Assembly: GCA_002150815.3 (NCBI GenBank) | Contig: NDFF03000328.1 | Location: 62,001-126,000, forward strand | Direction of reading: 5' to 3' | Length of the DNA stretch: 64,000 nucleotides | From: Grammothele lineata | Lineage: Eukaryota > Basidiomycota > Agaricomycetes > Polyporales > Polyporaceae | Shown: piece after piece, positions 11,370 to 23,900 of the stretch | Layout of the letters: every line of letters begins with the position of its first letter | Numbering within the stretch: position 1 is the stretch's first letter | The notes under the pieces: generated by a model | Told to the model about the DNA's origin: nothing | Seen by the model: only the letters and a program-made list of their open reading frames with translations | Databases searched by the model: none | Translations under genes and position numbers: made by a program

Positions 11370-14300
11370 GCGCAGGCGCGAGTAGGGCGCCTTTCGGAGA
11401 GTAGGAGAGAAGGAGAGTAGGAAGGTGCTGTTGGGCGTGCGGCTTGGGGTGCTCTGGTGAGTTAGCGCCTACGGCCTCGTTTTGTGGAGACGCGCCGGGT
11501 GCTGATGCGTTAGCTCTCATGTGCCTTCAGACCCCGGGTCCGCGGCGCTTCCAGCAGCTAGAGGAGCGTCTTGTGTTTTGTTTGTCGCTCACGACGCCGA
11601 CGCCACAGTGGGGGGCGTCTGGCTGTCATGTTCTCGTCTTGCCTCGTTTCGTTTCGTTCTCGCGATCCGGACTCGCCGCGTCCCCTCCCCTGCCCGTCCC
11701 CGTCCATTCGGACTCGGCCCTCTCGCCCTCTCCCTCTCTTTCCCCGTTCGCTTCTCCTCCCGGCTCCCCGTCGCTCGTCTGATACGTCTTTGCGTTTTTC
11801 CTGTTCGCGTAACGTGACACTGACTGTGCGCCGTTGTTCACCGCTACGCCACACCCTCGTTCTTCGCTTCCTTGTTCCACTCCTCTTCTTCGCCTTCGTC
11901 TTCGCTCAACCTACGCTCCTCACCCCCACTCCTTCAAGTCCCACTCCTCTCTACACACAAGCGCAGCTCTGTTCGCATGGAGCAGCCTTCTGTGTTTGTC
12001 CCGTCCAGGCTCACATGACCCGGTCTCCATCTCTTTTTCTCTCCCTCTCTCCAGTCTCTATCTCCGCATCCGCACCCCGTCCACGACCCACACTCACGAC
12101 CCCTCTGTACTCCACGCACGCTGTATTTGTTCCATACCACATGTACGAACGAAACCCGAAACCTGAAATTACGCCGCGCCACCCCCTCCCTCCCTCCCTC
12201 CCTCCCTCCTGATCCATACATAGATTTACTTCCCTCCCCCCGTGTATTCCGCCTGTGTACTCTGTATTACCTGTACGATCACCGTAATACACCCCATCTG
12301 CATACCCCAGATTGCTATCCCCCTACGCATGGCTTGGAGTGGCACACTAGCGGTGTCTCCGCTCCCGCTCGTCATCTTTACGTACGCCCGCTCCCGCAAC
12401 CCATGCCCGCTATTGGGTGGCCAGCGGCCGGGAAAGAGCCGGGGCTGGCTGGATCGGTCTGTCGCGGGCTTTTGCCCCTCGCATCTCAAGTTAGTCTAAC
12501 GCACAACGCTGGCGTCCGAAGCTGTTTTTCTAGCCTCATTTTCCTCACCTTCGGAAGCCCGACGAGGAGCTCTGGCGAGTCGGGTGATCCGGTGGGCCCT
12601 CGACGCGCGGATCGCCCGGAGGGCGTCCTCAGATGATTACTGAGAGATCAGATAACGCTGGATGGGCTGTCGGCTGGGGCAGACGCTTATAGGCGCAACG
12701 CTGGGGGAGAACGGGGGGCGAACGTTACACCGCGGACGCCCGACGGAGGCTCCGAGGTGATGGTTCGTACGACTCAAAAGTCACTTGCCCGCAGTTGACC
12801 TGCACCTGATTACGCTAGAGCTGCGGGGAGGGAGAGCCGGGGAGGAGAGGGAGGAGCCATAAGCTCCAACTTTGAATGGCAGTACAGTAGGAGTTGTGGA
12901 GCAGCGAGCGCTGCGGGTGTGGCGGGGGGCCACAAAGGCTCTCGTGCGGCGCCGGCGGGAGGATCGTGTGCGCTATGCCGAGACCGCCCGACGCGCTCGT
13001 GCGAGAACTGATTCACCAAGTTGGGTATGGGCGAAGGTAGAGAGCTAGAGATAAGCCACAAGAACCCACCCGACGTTGAACGTTTGCGCCACCCGCGGAG
13101 GGGCCCTTCGACGTCAGCCATACCAAGCGGGGAAGTCGCTCAGAAGCCGCTTATGTATGCCGTCCGCGGCTTCTCCCGGGACCCGGACGACCCACCTTCC
13201 TCGTATGGCTCTCGGCCACATACGATCTTAGCTCTGAGGAAACGCATATACGCACGCGGAGTCGCGTGTGGCACTCGCCTGTAGTCCCGTGTTAAAACGT
13301 TGATGTCCGGGTCCCCCGCGTGCGCATGTGGGGTTTGCTTGGAAACTGGAGTGGGGGTCAGTGGGATGGGCAGGTGACGGACATGGGACTTACGAGCGGG
13401 AAACTTGTTCCTCCGCTAACCGCGGCTGCTGCCAGCTGGTGAAAATAGAAGAGAAGCGCTTGCTATCCTTGCGCGCCACAGCGGCTGAGCGACTCAGGCG
13501 AAGGATCCACCAGTGCTAGGATAACCTGTCGTCAGGAAATTGTTAAGTGAATATAATTTAGCGTGGGGCAGTTTGACGGGCCTTTTGTCACCTCGGGAAC
13601 GTCGGGTCGGAAACCCAAAATACAGGCTTGTCGCCTGCCGACCGTATGTCATAGCACGCCTAGTAGTTCTTAGCTCGGCATCACGCCCCTCGCTCCTCAC
13701 TCGCGCTGCTCAGCCAACGGATTCCTCAGCCGTCTCACGCGCAGTACGTACACGCCCGGTCCGACTACAGCGGAAAGCCCGCGCCCGTGCATATACGCAT
13801 GTAACATCACGCATGGCCTCCACGAGGCGCGCCCGGATCGCGCACGGCGCAGGCGGCATCGGGGCGAAGGCGCGAGATACGATACGGTTTAAGCATCGCC
13901 AGGGGCGCGGTGCGGTAGGCTAATGGGTTGAGAGGCCGGCTCGAGGGGACGTCACTGGGAGGGTGCTGCTAACGGGCGTAGGCGGCGTGCATAGCCGTAT
14001 CCGAGGCATGTGCGGCACAGTGCCATGGGAGCGCGCAGTGGAGCTTGATACGGACTGTGCGGGGTGCGTGCACCTTGCAAGCGGGAGATTGCGTGAGTCC
14101 CTGGAGTGCACTGCACTGCAACGCACGACCGTGCTGCAGGCAGGCCGTCGCCTGGAGACGTGCCTCGTGAATATGAGGCATTAACCTCATGAGTCATATC
14201 GCCGAGCTGCTACGGACGACAGGACCGGCGCACGCTGTCGCAGCCGCGATGGATAGAAACCGGAGTCGGGCTGCGCGGAGGTGCGGAGGGTTCGGAAGTT

Positions 14301-14724
14301 CAGGGGAGCGGAATGCGAGCCCGGAGTGCCAGCGAACGTCCGACTTCTGGGCGTTTGAGCCTTTAGGCGTTAGGGCGTTCAACGAGGAGCCGCCCACCGC
14401 ACGCGCCGGCGTGGCCTCAGGCTTGAATGCACGTCGTTCAGATGCCGTACGGGGGTGTCCGGGTACTTGCACGACGATAAGATACGAAAAAGGAGAGGAC
14501 GCTGCCGTGGATATTGACTGGCGGGCTGTGCACTCTCCACCGGGGTGAGGTGGGAGGCGTGATAGATTGCGCGATGCGTACGTCCAAGCAGGACACGAGT
14601 CTATAGAATATACCAAATGAACCGGTCAATAAGGAATATGAATGCCGTATGTTGAGTGCCATAGATGCGTGTTCACGGAGCTTGTTTCCCGATACAAAAA
14701 AGGCGGTGCTGCTACCCGCTCTGC
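11370..14724. other. Gene-free region, pyrimidine-rich then GC-rich
   Basis: The first kilobase is strongly C/T-rich (probable 3' UTR and flank of the MTEY gene), with a CCCT microsatellite. The rest, up to the convergent MetE-like gene, has no exon chain or domain that I can support. Confidence 0.5.
12184..12207. repeat. (CCCT)6 microsatellite
   Basis: Six uninterrupted CCCT units lie in a longer polypyrimidine tract. Such tracts can form H-DNA or act as promoter or polyadenylation-flank elements, but no function is shown here. Confidence 0.85.
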
Positions 14725-16738
14725 TCAGCAATCGCTCCACACCGAGCGGGCGCCGTCGCGCACGAGCACGAGCTTCTTCACCATGTCCTGCGCAAGGCCG
14801 CATACAGTCAGATTTTCTGCGCTCAGACAGCGCGTGAAACCCGTGGTCGACCGTAAACGCACCTCATACGAGACAAAATTAACTTTTGAGTGCGACGAGA
14901 AGCCGCACTGAGGACTTAGAGAGAGCCTAGCGGGGCGGAAGATCAGCGTCGGCGCACGCGGCACGCGGCCGGTGTCCGCTCGATACGCGGGCGAAGACGT
15001 TGACGTACTGGGATAGGGCTTCCTTCTGTGTCCTCGGTATCTCCCCGCGCGTCATAGCATCCGCGGCCTGCATGATGCGCTCGCGAAGGACGTGAGGGTC
15101 CTCCATCTAAGAAGCCGGATGTATCTCAGCCACACACGGGGAAGCGGGAGATAAGCCGCGGACGGACCTTGGGGGTCTTGGTTGATACGAGGCCGAGGAC
15201 AACTGCTTTGCCCCGCGGGAGGTAGCGGAGGGGCTCGAAGCCGCCTGAGCGCGCCGTGTCATATTCCAGCTAGAAGAGGGCAGGGTAAATCAGGGGATGA
15301 GGTGCGGGCAGGGAGGAAGAACGGACATAGAAACAATCGACATTCACTCTCGTGAACAGTGACCTCGCGATGAAGTCGTATGGACCTTTCGCGAAGGGCG
15401 AGGCATCGGGCTATAGGAAAGAACATATGAGCATCTGTACTGAGATGTATATTCTGAGGGAGAGGCCTCACCTTGACATTCCCGCGGCATATATGCAGCC
15501 CCGCAAACATCCCCTTAGGCCGATCGCGCACGCACGCGTCTATGACGCCCAGGTAGAGCTCGAGCAGCCGCGCGGGGTCGACGCCCGCATCGCGCATGCG
15601 CCGGCGGAAGTCGTCGTCGCAGAAGCAGCCGAGGACGGGGTCGTCGATCTGGATTCTGCCTGGGAAAGAAGGAAGTTGAACGTTTGAACCTCCGGCTTTC
15701 AGCGCCCCCTTCCTCCAAGCTAAGCACTTCGCACTTCCGACGCGCGGCCGTTGCGGAGCCAGAGGGGCTCGGGCTCGGGGAGGATCAAAAAGCGGGAAAC
15801 TCACGGCATCCGCGGGCGTAGAGGTCCTGAATCTCTTCGCGGTAGACGCGCGCGACGTCCGCGAAGTACTCGGCTAGGGGGAGAGCGGGCCGGTCAGAAG
15901 AGGGGCGGGCATGCGGACGTGGAGGGATCGTCGTACCGTCGTTGGAGTAGGCGGAGGGCTCGTAGGTGTACTTCCCGTGCCGGAAGTGGAACCATTCTGG
16001 GGCGCCCATGGTCACCTTGAGCTTCCCGACGTTCTAGGTAGAGCAGTTCCCGTCAGCGGATGCTTTTGTCCTTCGGGGGTTATGTACCTCTGGACCGGCT
16101 ATCCTCTTCAAGGCGTCGAAGTCGTCACCGTACAACGGGACGGTGCGTCGCAGTTTGGACTACATCCTCCGTGAGTGACCAAAACCCGAAAGAGCGTGTG
16201 GATGTGCGTACTGTACAGATGCGGGTGTTGGGGAATGTTTGGACGAAATTGAAAGACTATCGAACACTCAGTGCCCACACGCTCGACCACAGCTCGAACT
16301 CTCCCTCACTTGAAACATATATGATGGAGCTGCGAATGACCAGTCAAGAAACATAGCATGAGTTAACCGTCTCCAAAACGCATCTGGAGAGCACGTACGG
16401 TTGACCACATCCCTAAACCCACTGAGCCGATCGAAGACGCCCTCGTAGAAGATAGTCCTGTGTACCCGAAGCACGACGGCGATCAGACGCCGTGCGTACG
16501 GCAGCACCAGTCGCGCAGAGAGCCTCCGGGAGACGCACCTTCGAAACTCGCCGTCCGTGATAACCGGGAGCCCCAGCGCGAGCTGGAGGCGGACGATTTC
16601 CGCCACGGCCACGTCCTCTCGCGAGCGGAGCTCTTCCACGCTGCACTTGCCCGCCTCGCGCGCGGCGCGCGCTTGCATCAGCGCGTCGGGGCGCCGGAAC
16701 GAGCCGATGTGCTCGATGCGGGGGACGCCTACTGGCAT
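14725..16738 (-). CDS. Cobalamin-independent methionine synthase (MetE C-terminal / UROD-MetE)-like protein
   Basis: This is a (beta/alpha)8 zinc-methyltransferase-type protein of the single-domain fungal MetE-like group. My 12 exons are 16738-16539, 16457-16399, 16329-16310, 16159-16088, 16033-15937, 15873-15805, 15659-15472, 15410-15327, 15269-15168, 15106-15009, 14926-14863 and 14787-14725 (371 aa). The start MPVGVPRIEHIGSFRRPD and the motifs ITDGEFRR, KVTMGAPEWFH, RIQIDDPVLG, GLHICRGN, DCFYLEYDTARSGGFEPL, VVLGLVSTKTPK and SPQCGF match the family. His and Cys of GLHICRGN and Cys of SPQCGF are the expected zinc ligands. The segment between MFQ (exon 3) and SKLRR (exon 4) lacks about 25 residues that relatives have, and I found no exon for it in the 150-nt gap. 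The usual EGN near the C terminus is KVN. Methyl donor and acceptor are unknown. A TATA-like element lies upstream. Confidence 0.85.
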
Positions 16739-18263
16739 GACCGCGACGTTGACAGGAGAGGCGGAGGAGTGGGGATTAGAAGGAGGCAATACTCAGCCTG
16801 CAGGAAGATAAATGAAGGAGCACAGCGTGGCACGACAGGGGCGAGTCGAGAGGACAAGTCGGCCTTAGCGTCGTCGGCGACCCAGCGAGAAGCTTGAGAG
16901 ACCGGTAGATGACCGGCGCGGGGGCGTTTTTATACGCACCCGGGCTCGCTCGCCCCCGGGCCCCCTCTCGCCCCGGCCGCCCGCGCGAACGCGTCCCTCG
17001 CGCGACCCGATCCGGGGGGCGACGGCGATGGGGTGGCGGCAGGAGAGGGGGGCCAGTGGTCACAGGGACGAGCGCGCGGGGGCGCGGGGCAGATAGTGGC
17101 GTCCTGGAAGCCGCGTGCGCGGGCGGGCATGTTGCGACGGGCTGCCAGCACGCCGCACGGGTTGGCATCCGCGGTGCCCCCGGAGCACTGGCAGTAGCTA
17201 GCAGCTGGTAGAGGCGAGGAAGATCGCTGAGAGGGGCAGGCAGGGGATAGCGCGAGAAGACGCGACCTCGCTTCCGACCCCGCCGCCGACCGGATGCGGC
17301 ATCCCCCGCGCCACCGACGGGCTTCGTGCAGGTCGCGCGCGCGTTGGGAACGCGTCAGGCGGGTATGCTCCGGCTCAGCTGGCCCCTTGGAAGAACCGCG
17401 GCATGGGGGAGTCTTGTGTCGGCTGAGAGCGGGTGATAAATCCGACTTGTTGCTTAGACATTTGTGTCAGTTCATGGGAGTGTGAGTACATAGAGGTGAT
17501 GATCGGAACGTGCTCACCATCATTCGAGCATGCGAGGACATGAAAGTCTTGTTTGCATCTTCTGCTGGGAGCTTCCACAAGATGCGGCCGCCCTGGAAGA
17601 TATCCCCGGCTAGTGCGGTGCCTATGATATGCACCGTATCCGAATGGTATGTATGGCGAGCACCGGCTCTTGCTGCGGCCAACTGATCCCGCGGAAAGTC
17701 CGGGCTCCCCAAGTGCTCCTCAGGCCTTGAAGCAACGACTAGGAAAAGATCAAGTGAAGAACGGTCCAGGGGCCCGAAGTCCGTGGGGGCCACGTCACGG
17801 CGCTGATTCGGTGAGAGAATCGCTATCTCGATCTATAGCTTAATGGACACACGATGACGACAGGAGTCTGAAGACTGCCGCTGAATTCCAGCGGTGCCGT
17901 ACGTGCTCCAGTGTCTAGCACGTACCACGAAGGAGACTGCATCGAGGAACATGAGCGTTGAGTATCTGGAGCGGGGCCGGCGGCAAGTCCTCGGGATCTT
18001 ATCTAATCGCGAACCGAACCGTCCATCTTATCCTTTGGCGAGAAGAGAAGGACGCGCGTGTGGCTCTCAGGTGGCGTCTCCCAAAGGCCAAAAGCCCTCG
18101 GCCGCAAACAGCAACACCTTGGATACGATCCCCTATGTCCCTCCCTCTGAAACGGCCCCCGCCGTCTCTCTGAACCACCTGCTTCCCTCTCTCTTCTTGG
18201 CTCCGCACGACCATCTCCTCCCCTTCCTTCCTACCGCTGCCGTCGCCTTTCGCCGGACCCACG
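16739..18263. other. Divergent spacer between MetE-like gene and the coiled-coil gene pair
   Basis: It holds the 5' region of the minus-strand MetE-like gene and the promoter and C/T-rich leader of the plus-strand gene at 18264. An open frame on the minus strand at 17793-17467 has ordinary-looking amino-acid composition but no recognisable domain; I do not call it. Confidence 0.4.
16927..16934 (-). promoter_or_regulatory. TATA box of the MetE-like gene
   Basis: TATAAAAA reads on the minus strand in a very GC-rich setting, about 190 bp upstream of the ATG at 16738. The position is somewhat far, which would imply a long leader or a 5' UTR intron; a possible acceptor, TTCCTGCAG, lies near 16800. 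Confidence 0.45.
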
Positions 18264-19082
18264 ATGCCCAACGCCCACGCCCCCCGCAAGAAGGCGTGCC
18301 AGGCCCTGCTCGCCGACCTGCACACCCCCTGCAGCAAGACCTTCCGCGGGTGGGGCCGGTACTGCCCCGCGCACCTCGAGGAGCACGCCCGCCTCTCCGG
18401 CGCGTACAAGGACGCCGCGGCGCGCGCGGAGCGGCTCCGGCGGCACGGCGAGCTCTCGGACAGGCAGCTGCGCGCGCTCGCCGGCGCCCCCGCCGTCGAC
18501 CGCGCAGTGCAGAAGGCGCAGCAGTACGTCCAGGCCCTCGACGACGAGCTCGCTGCCCGCGCGGCGCACGCAGCGCGCTTCCCGTATGCGGCGCACTCGC
18601 CGCCGGTGCTCCGTCGGAGTGCGACGGCGGGCTCGGGCCAGCCGCTCACGGAGCGGGCGGGCTCGCCGACCCCGACGCTGTCTGAGGATGAGCGGCACGA
18701 CGAGCGGATTCAGGGAGCGAGGGAGAGGAAGGCGCAGGCGGTCGCGCTGCTCGAGCGGCTGAGGAACAGGAGGGAGGAGGTCGTGGCCGAGGAGAGGCAG
18801 CGGCGGGGGAGGTACAGCCAGGGGGATGCAGAGCGGCAGCCCCTGCTCGACGGGCGTCGCCCTTACGGGCAGGGCGGGGCCCAGCGAGTCATGTGTATAA
18901 TGGTTCTGGTGATGCTGGTACGTCCCCTTCTCTGCGCGAGTATCCTCCGAGGATGCTAACGCTAAATGGCGAACGTGTTCGCCTCTCGTTCTCGACCGCG
19001 ACAGCTTCTCGTGGTCCCATTGGTTTTTGCCCTCTTCTCCTTCTTGCAGCTACTTTCCTCTAGTATCGGTCGTGGCTCCTAA
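18264..19082 (+). CDS. Cys/His-headed coiled-coil tail-anchored protein, paralogue 1
   Basis: This is not a family I can name. The exons are 18264-18917 and 19005-19082 (243 aa), with GTACGT..CAG and a GCTAAC branch-point-like site. Residues 12-37 form a C-X10-C-X10-C-X2-H array (Cys12, Cys23, Cys34, His37; RYCPAHLEEHARL at its end), which looks like a metal-binding head. Residues 40-200 are charged and helical, rich in Ala, Arg and Glu, with a probable coiled coil (QAVALLERLRNRREEVVAEE). The spliced C terminus adds VMCIMVLVMLLLVVPLVF, a strong single membrane helix, then a short polar tail, so the protein should be tail-anchored with its bulk in the cytosol. It lies in tandem with the related gene at 19793, and a third copy is at 55914-56862. 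The last intron falls inside the membrane segment, as in the other copies. Confidence 0.72.
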
Positions 19083-19792
19083 TCGACACGGTGGAGGTAC
19101 GTGCTCCTTGCAGGCTGTGTTGAGACTGCTCCCGGGATTAATGGATCTTCTGCGCAGTCTGTAGATATGTGAGTTCATGGGAATGTTCGAGTCAGCCGCT
19201 CAATTTGGATCGTTGTTCTTTTGCAAACACGGACCCCCCGCAATACCCCACTCTGTAGCAATCTCATCTCACCTCCCGCATGTACCCGGTTTGCCTTCGG
19301 ACTAATGCCAGTGTACTCGTACCCCACTTATATTTTCCTCGTCTTAGAGAACCCACACATGCGCAGACGTTCAGTAACCTCCGCTCCCGCTCTAATCCAT
19401 CTGCTTCTCGTGTCTGCGCCGACCACATCGGCGCGTGCGATGCCCAACCACCGACAAGGTTCCGATCAAGGCATCTAAATGCATCCAGCTCGGCTCAAGG
19501 GCGGGCGCGCGGTCCGCATCCGGACGCCCTTGCAGCGCCGGCGGCACGCGTCCGAGCGCCAGACTTAAGCTCCACGACATGTACTGACAGCCCACGAGCT
19601 AGTGACAGTACTGAAGTGAAGGACTGCGAAGCTTTCTAGGATCTGATATGTGGTCCGCGACCTGGGCGCACCGCCCTCTCCTCTCTCTACCCTCGACCAC
19701 CTCCATCCCTCCATGCCCGCCCCCTTCCCCGCGACTCCCTCCCCGCTGGCCTGAGGTGTCCTTCTTCACCCCCCATCTTCCCGCCGCCGACG
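19083..19792. other. Spacer within the tandem pair
   Basis: It contains the 3' flank of paralogue 1 and the promoter and C/T-rich leader of paralogue 2. No exon is supported. Confidence 0.5.
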
Positions 19793-20914
19793 ATGGTCCT
19801 CACCTCGCCCGAGCCGTCGCCTATGAGGGACGTCGAGCCACCATCGCTCACCCAAGATCCGCCCAGATGCCAGGCGCTCCTCGTGGACGAACTCACCCCT
19901 TGCACGCAGCCTCTGCGTGGCCGCCGCGCAGGCGTGCGCTTCTGCAAGACGCACGGGATCGAGTACCCCGAGCGCACGCGCGAGTACAAGGAGCTCTCGA
20001 GCGATGTCGCGAGGCTCAAGGAGGACGCGCGCCTCTCTCGCTCGCAGATCGCCAAGTTAAAGGACGTCATGGCGATCGATCTTGCTATCGTGCGCGTTGA
20101 AGTATGGCAGCAGACGATCCCCGACGAAATCAAAGCACGGAGATCGCACCATAAGCGCTTCTTCCACGCGAGTAGTACGTTGCACATAAAGTTGGTCGTA
20201 GCGACAGCTTGCTTATAACATGGGTATCTGTAGACGACGAAGGCCATGTGCAGTGGATCGAGGGTCTGGAGGCGGATCTGACGCGGTCTACGAAGCTCAT
20301 CGCTCAACTTCGCTCTCGCAAGGACACCATCGTCGCCGCCGAAGACAGACGCCACCGGATGGAAGAGCGCCGTCGCATCGAGTTGGAGGAACAGCGTCGC
20401 AGGAACGAAGAGAGGACACGTACTTGGCAGCACTGGCGCGAACGCGAAGACGCACGCCTCGCTGCAGAGGCCAGAGAGCAGCAACGCCGGCAAGCCGAGC
20501 GCGTGCGCCTGCTTGCTCCGACTGCCACCCGCTCGTATGCGCAGGCTGCTAGTCCCTATGGCGCTGTGCCAGCGAGAGCTACTGTGCAGCCGGCACCTCG
20601 ACCCGTGCAGCCTGCGTACAACGCCTGGACCTCAGGGTCACCCGAGTACTGGCAGTATCAAGGACCGTCGTATGCGCCGCCGCCCGTGGTGGCTCCCCAG
20701 ACGCGCAGGGCGAATGTGGAGCCCCAGAGGTCGCTGCCGGCATACTACCAGCCCAACAAAGGCGAAGAACAAGAGAGCTCCTGGTCGGCGCTGCTTCTCC
20801 TCGTGAGTTTCATATAACTTGGGCATCTCTCTCCTTCGCTGATGTTGTCGTTTATAGGCGGCAGCCGTCATCGGGTTGGGCTGGCTGTGGTGGACTGGTG
20901 GAAGCACGTACTAG
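19793..20914 (+). CDS. Cys/His-headed coiled-coil tail-anchored protein, paralogue 2
   Basis: The exons are 19793-20174, 20234-20802 and 20858-20914 (335 aa). The head has C-X10-C-X13-C-X2-H (Cys26, Cys37, Cys51, His54), ending in RFCKTHGIEYPERTREYKEL, so it aligns with paralogue 1. After KRFFHAS a phase-1 intron interrupts the gene, then DEGHVQWIEGLEADL and a long Arg/Glu coiled coil (EERRRIELEEQRRRNEERTR) follow. A Pro/Ala/Tyr-rich linker of about 90 residues comes next. The C terminus, SSWSALLLL joined by splicing to AAAVIGLGWLWWTGG, is a membrane helix with almost no lumenal tail. The gene directly follows paralogue 1 on the same strand, which suggests tandem duplication. No catalytic motif is seen. 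The spacing of Cys and His suggests one zinc site, but this is inferred. Confidence 0.75.
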
Positions 20915-23900
20915 TGAGGCTCGATCGTGCGCCGTTATCAGGCGAGAATCGATTCTAGTTCCAGTTTGTAACGATGTTGATGACGTATGTACTACAATTC
21001 ATTCCGCAAAGTTGTGTAACTCTAGTTTTGTTTCCGTACTTGCATGGACGTTCCGTCTTTTTTTATGCTTCGTGGTTGCTCCTCGTTGTACCATCAGTGC
21101 TCTCGTCTTCTTGCTGTCCCACTCGCTCGTGTCTTCTTGCACTTCGCACGCTCTCGGTGTCCGTGTATGCTATTCTCTCGTGCTCTACGTACGTGGATGA
21201 ATGACATCAGGTTACGACATACGTACATGCATGAGGTTCGTGAGATGCTATGTAGCCGGCCAAAAGAAGCGCGCGATGACGTAGGGCCAAGTTCGAAGCC
21301 GCGGTTGACACGGCGGTAGTTGGACGTATGTAGTGCTTCGCCATCTTCACGCGTACGGGCGTATTGCAGCCAGCCAGCGGCGGTACGAGGCCTATCGACG
21401 TCACAATCTTCCTGCCCAGTGCTGCTGCTGCGCGATGGATCATGGAGTTCGCTTCATCGAGGGCCCGTCTGTAGCGTTAGCGGTTATAGATAGTAGCAGT
21501 GCGTCAGCGGCTCCCCGGGGCTCTGCGCTCACAGGCTGGCCTGGTAACGGTGGCGCCGGAGGGAGGACGCTGGGCATGCGGGCGGGTCGTGCGTGCGTGC
21601 GTGCGAGGGCGGCCTGGTTGCTTCCGGCCGGGTCCGACGCGCTCGGCGGTGGAGGAGGTTGCGGGCTGAGAACGGGATGGAGAGGGCTGAGAGGGACGAG
21701 TCCGAGTTAGTCCACCGCCCCGACGCTGGGGCTGGGGCTGGGGCTGATGATGAAGTTGAGTGAGAGTTGAGAGTTGAGAGGAACGTTGACGGTTAACCGG
21801 TTCATCCGCCAACTGTCACTCTTCGTCCGCCGTACGCTGTTCGCCAGGCAACAAGGGTCGTCGCGTGAGCGCGCCCGCTCTAAAGTCTACGTCCACGTCT
21901 TGTGTCTCGTGTCGCGAACTTCAACCTTCAAATGCCCAAGCTTGAAGCTTCCAGATTGAGCTGGCCATGGCATGCCATCTGCGCAGCCGCCGCCGATGCA
22001 ACCTGAGTTTGAGCGGGAATCCGCCGGGGCGGGGCTTGCGAATGGTATTCGCAATGCGCGAGTCGCTGGTGTTCGGCCGGTCGGTCGATCGGAGGTTTGA
22101 CGCTTTGCAGGGTTGCCAGTGGATAGCGGGGCGTAAATGGGCAACTTACGTTGGCCAGAATCTTGGGCGGGTCCTGGGCAGAGGGCAAGCGGCGGTGTAA
22201 GGGCCTGCTGTGCGCGGGAGGCTCGGCGGTACGTACTCACAAGAGCGCGTGACCAAGTGATGGGCTACGTACATAGGCTGACGGTTCGAGCTGCGAATGT
22301 GGATTGCACGCGAGTGTGGCCGGCTTTCTGTTTTTGTCGGTGCACGATGCGTACGCCCGCCACGCCCCCGTTTCAGGAATCTTGAGTAATCTTTGAGGCT
22401 GATGCGGGGCGTGGGTCTCGAAGCGTTCTAACTTCTTGGCTCGATTGGGGGGCGGGGACTGAGGAGGCCACGCGTTGGCGAAACGGACACGGGGGCGCGG
22501 CTGGGCCACGGTCGTGCGACTGCTTGTGGGACACGGGGTTGGGCCGCTGGAGGGTCTGGGGCGCTCGCGGTGGGTTCTTCTAAGAGCGTGTGCGGATGCT
22601 GGGACGCGGAAGGCGTGAGCCATGAAAGACGAGGTTGTGAGTGAGTGGGAAGTGACGCACTGGGATCCCGCTTGCGATAGACAATACGAGTGGACGTCAT
22701 CGCTCTCGCATGGTGGCACGGAGCCGGGTTGAGGACGTAGGTAGGTTGGTAGGAGATAACGTAGAAGAGGAGGAGTCGGGAGTCTGAAAGGCAGAAAGGA
22801 AATGAAAGAAAGAAGAGGGGGGGAAACGCCGCATTCCGCCCACCGTGAAGCTTCCTCTCTTGCCCAGCGCGGAAGGATGACGCGCGCGGGGGATCGTTAT
22901 GCGAAGCTTCACGCTCCCGCTGCTTCTCGCATGATCCGGGACCGTGGGCGTACGCCGTCGTCTTCGCCTTCGCCTCGAATCGCCTCCGCCTCCGCACCGC
23001 GAGCCGAGTCTCCGACGTCCATGGACCATTCACCGCGCGGCGACGTTCTGCAGGACCGTCGAGCTCGACAGCGGAACTGCCTAGGGCGGGCGTCGCCCGC
23101 AGACGGGCCCTGCACGCGTACGTAAACCCCCGCGGGGCGTGTCGCGGTCAGGTGCGCGCCGCGTGCCCGTTTGCGTGTCAGAGCCGTCACCTGACGAGCG
23201 TGGGGCGCGTCCCCGCATCCCGTTCCGCAGAGTTTGCGAGGAGGCGAGTGGGGCGAGCGCTGCGGCTGGGGCTGCATAGAATGGGCGGAGGACAAGCGCT
23301 GTGGCCGAGCGCGCGGGCATCGTGTCGAAAACGGCGATTCGGTTCCTGAACGTTTGAACGTGTCGTACGGCAGGAGTGCGGCACGGGACCCGCCGCGCGC
23401 GCTCGTCCCAGGTGGACGTACGTCCGATCGCAAGAAGCGTTGGGGGAGCCCGAGTGGGCGCCTCCGCGCGCTGGGATTCCGTGGGCTTGTGGTTGACAAA
23501 GACGGAGGAAAGGATACGCTGGCGGCGAAGCGTGGAGATCACCAGGCCCTGTCGCGTCGCCGCGTATGTCTCGCGGGGCTCGCGGTTGACCCGCGCGAGC
23601 GACAATCCGGGGAAAGGCGCGCGGGCGTACGTACGTTCGTCCTGCGTCGTGGATGGGGTAGAATCGCGCGCGTAGGGGTGACGCTTGAGAAGCGGAAATG
23701 CGTGCTTGCTGCGGATGCGGGGCGCGAGCGGTAGGTTGGGGTAGTAGGGTCTTATGGGCGTCGTGTGGATGTAGGAAGGGGCTGAGCGCGAGGGACTCAA
23801 TGCGAGGGTGCCGTGTCGCTGCAACATAACTTTGCTTGAATTCCCGGCAGTATCGGCTATAGAGAAGCGACATGGGCGTGTGTGGGGATGTCAAGTATGT

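Noticed and set aside
17467..17793. 108-codon minus-strand open frame near 17.6 kb
   Set aside because: Its composition is protein-like, but it has no domain, no splice partners and no second line of evidence.
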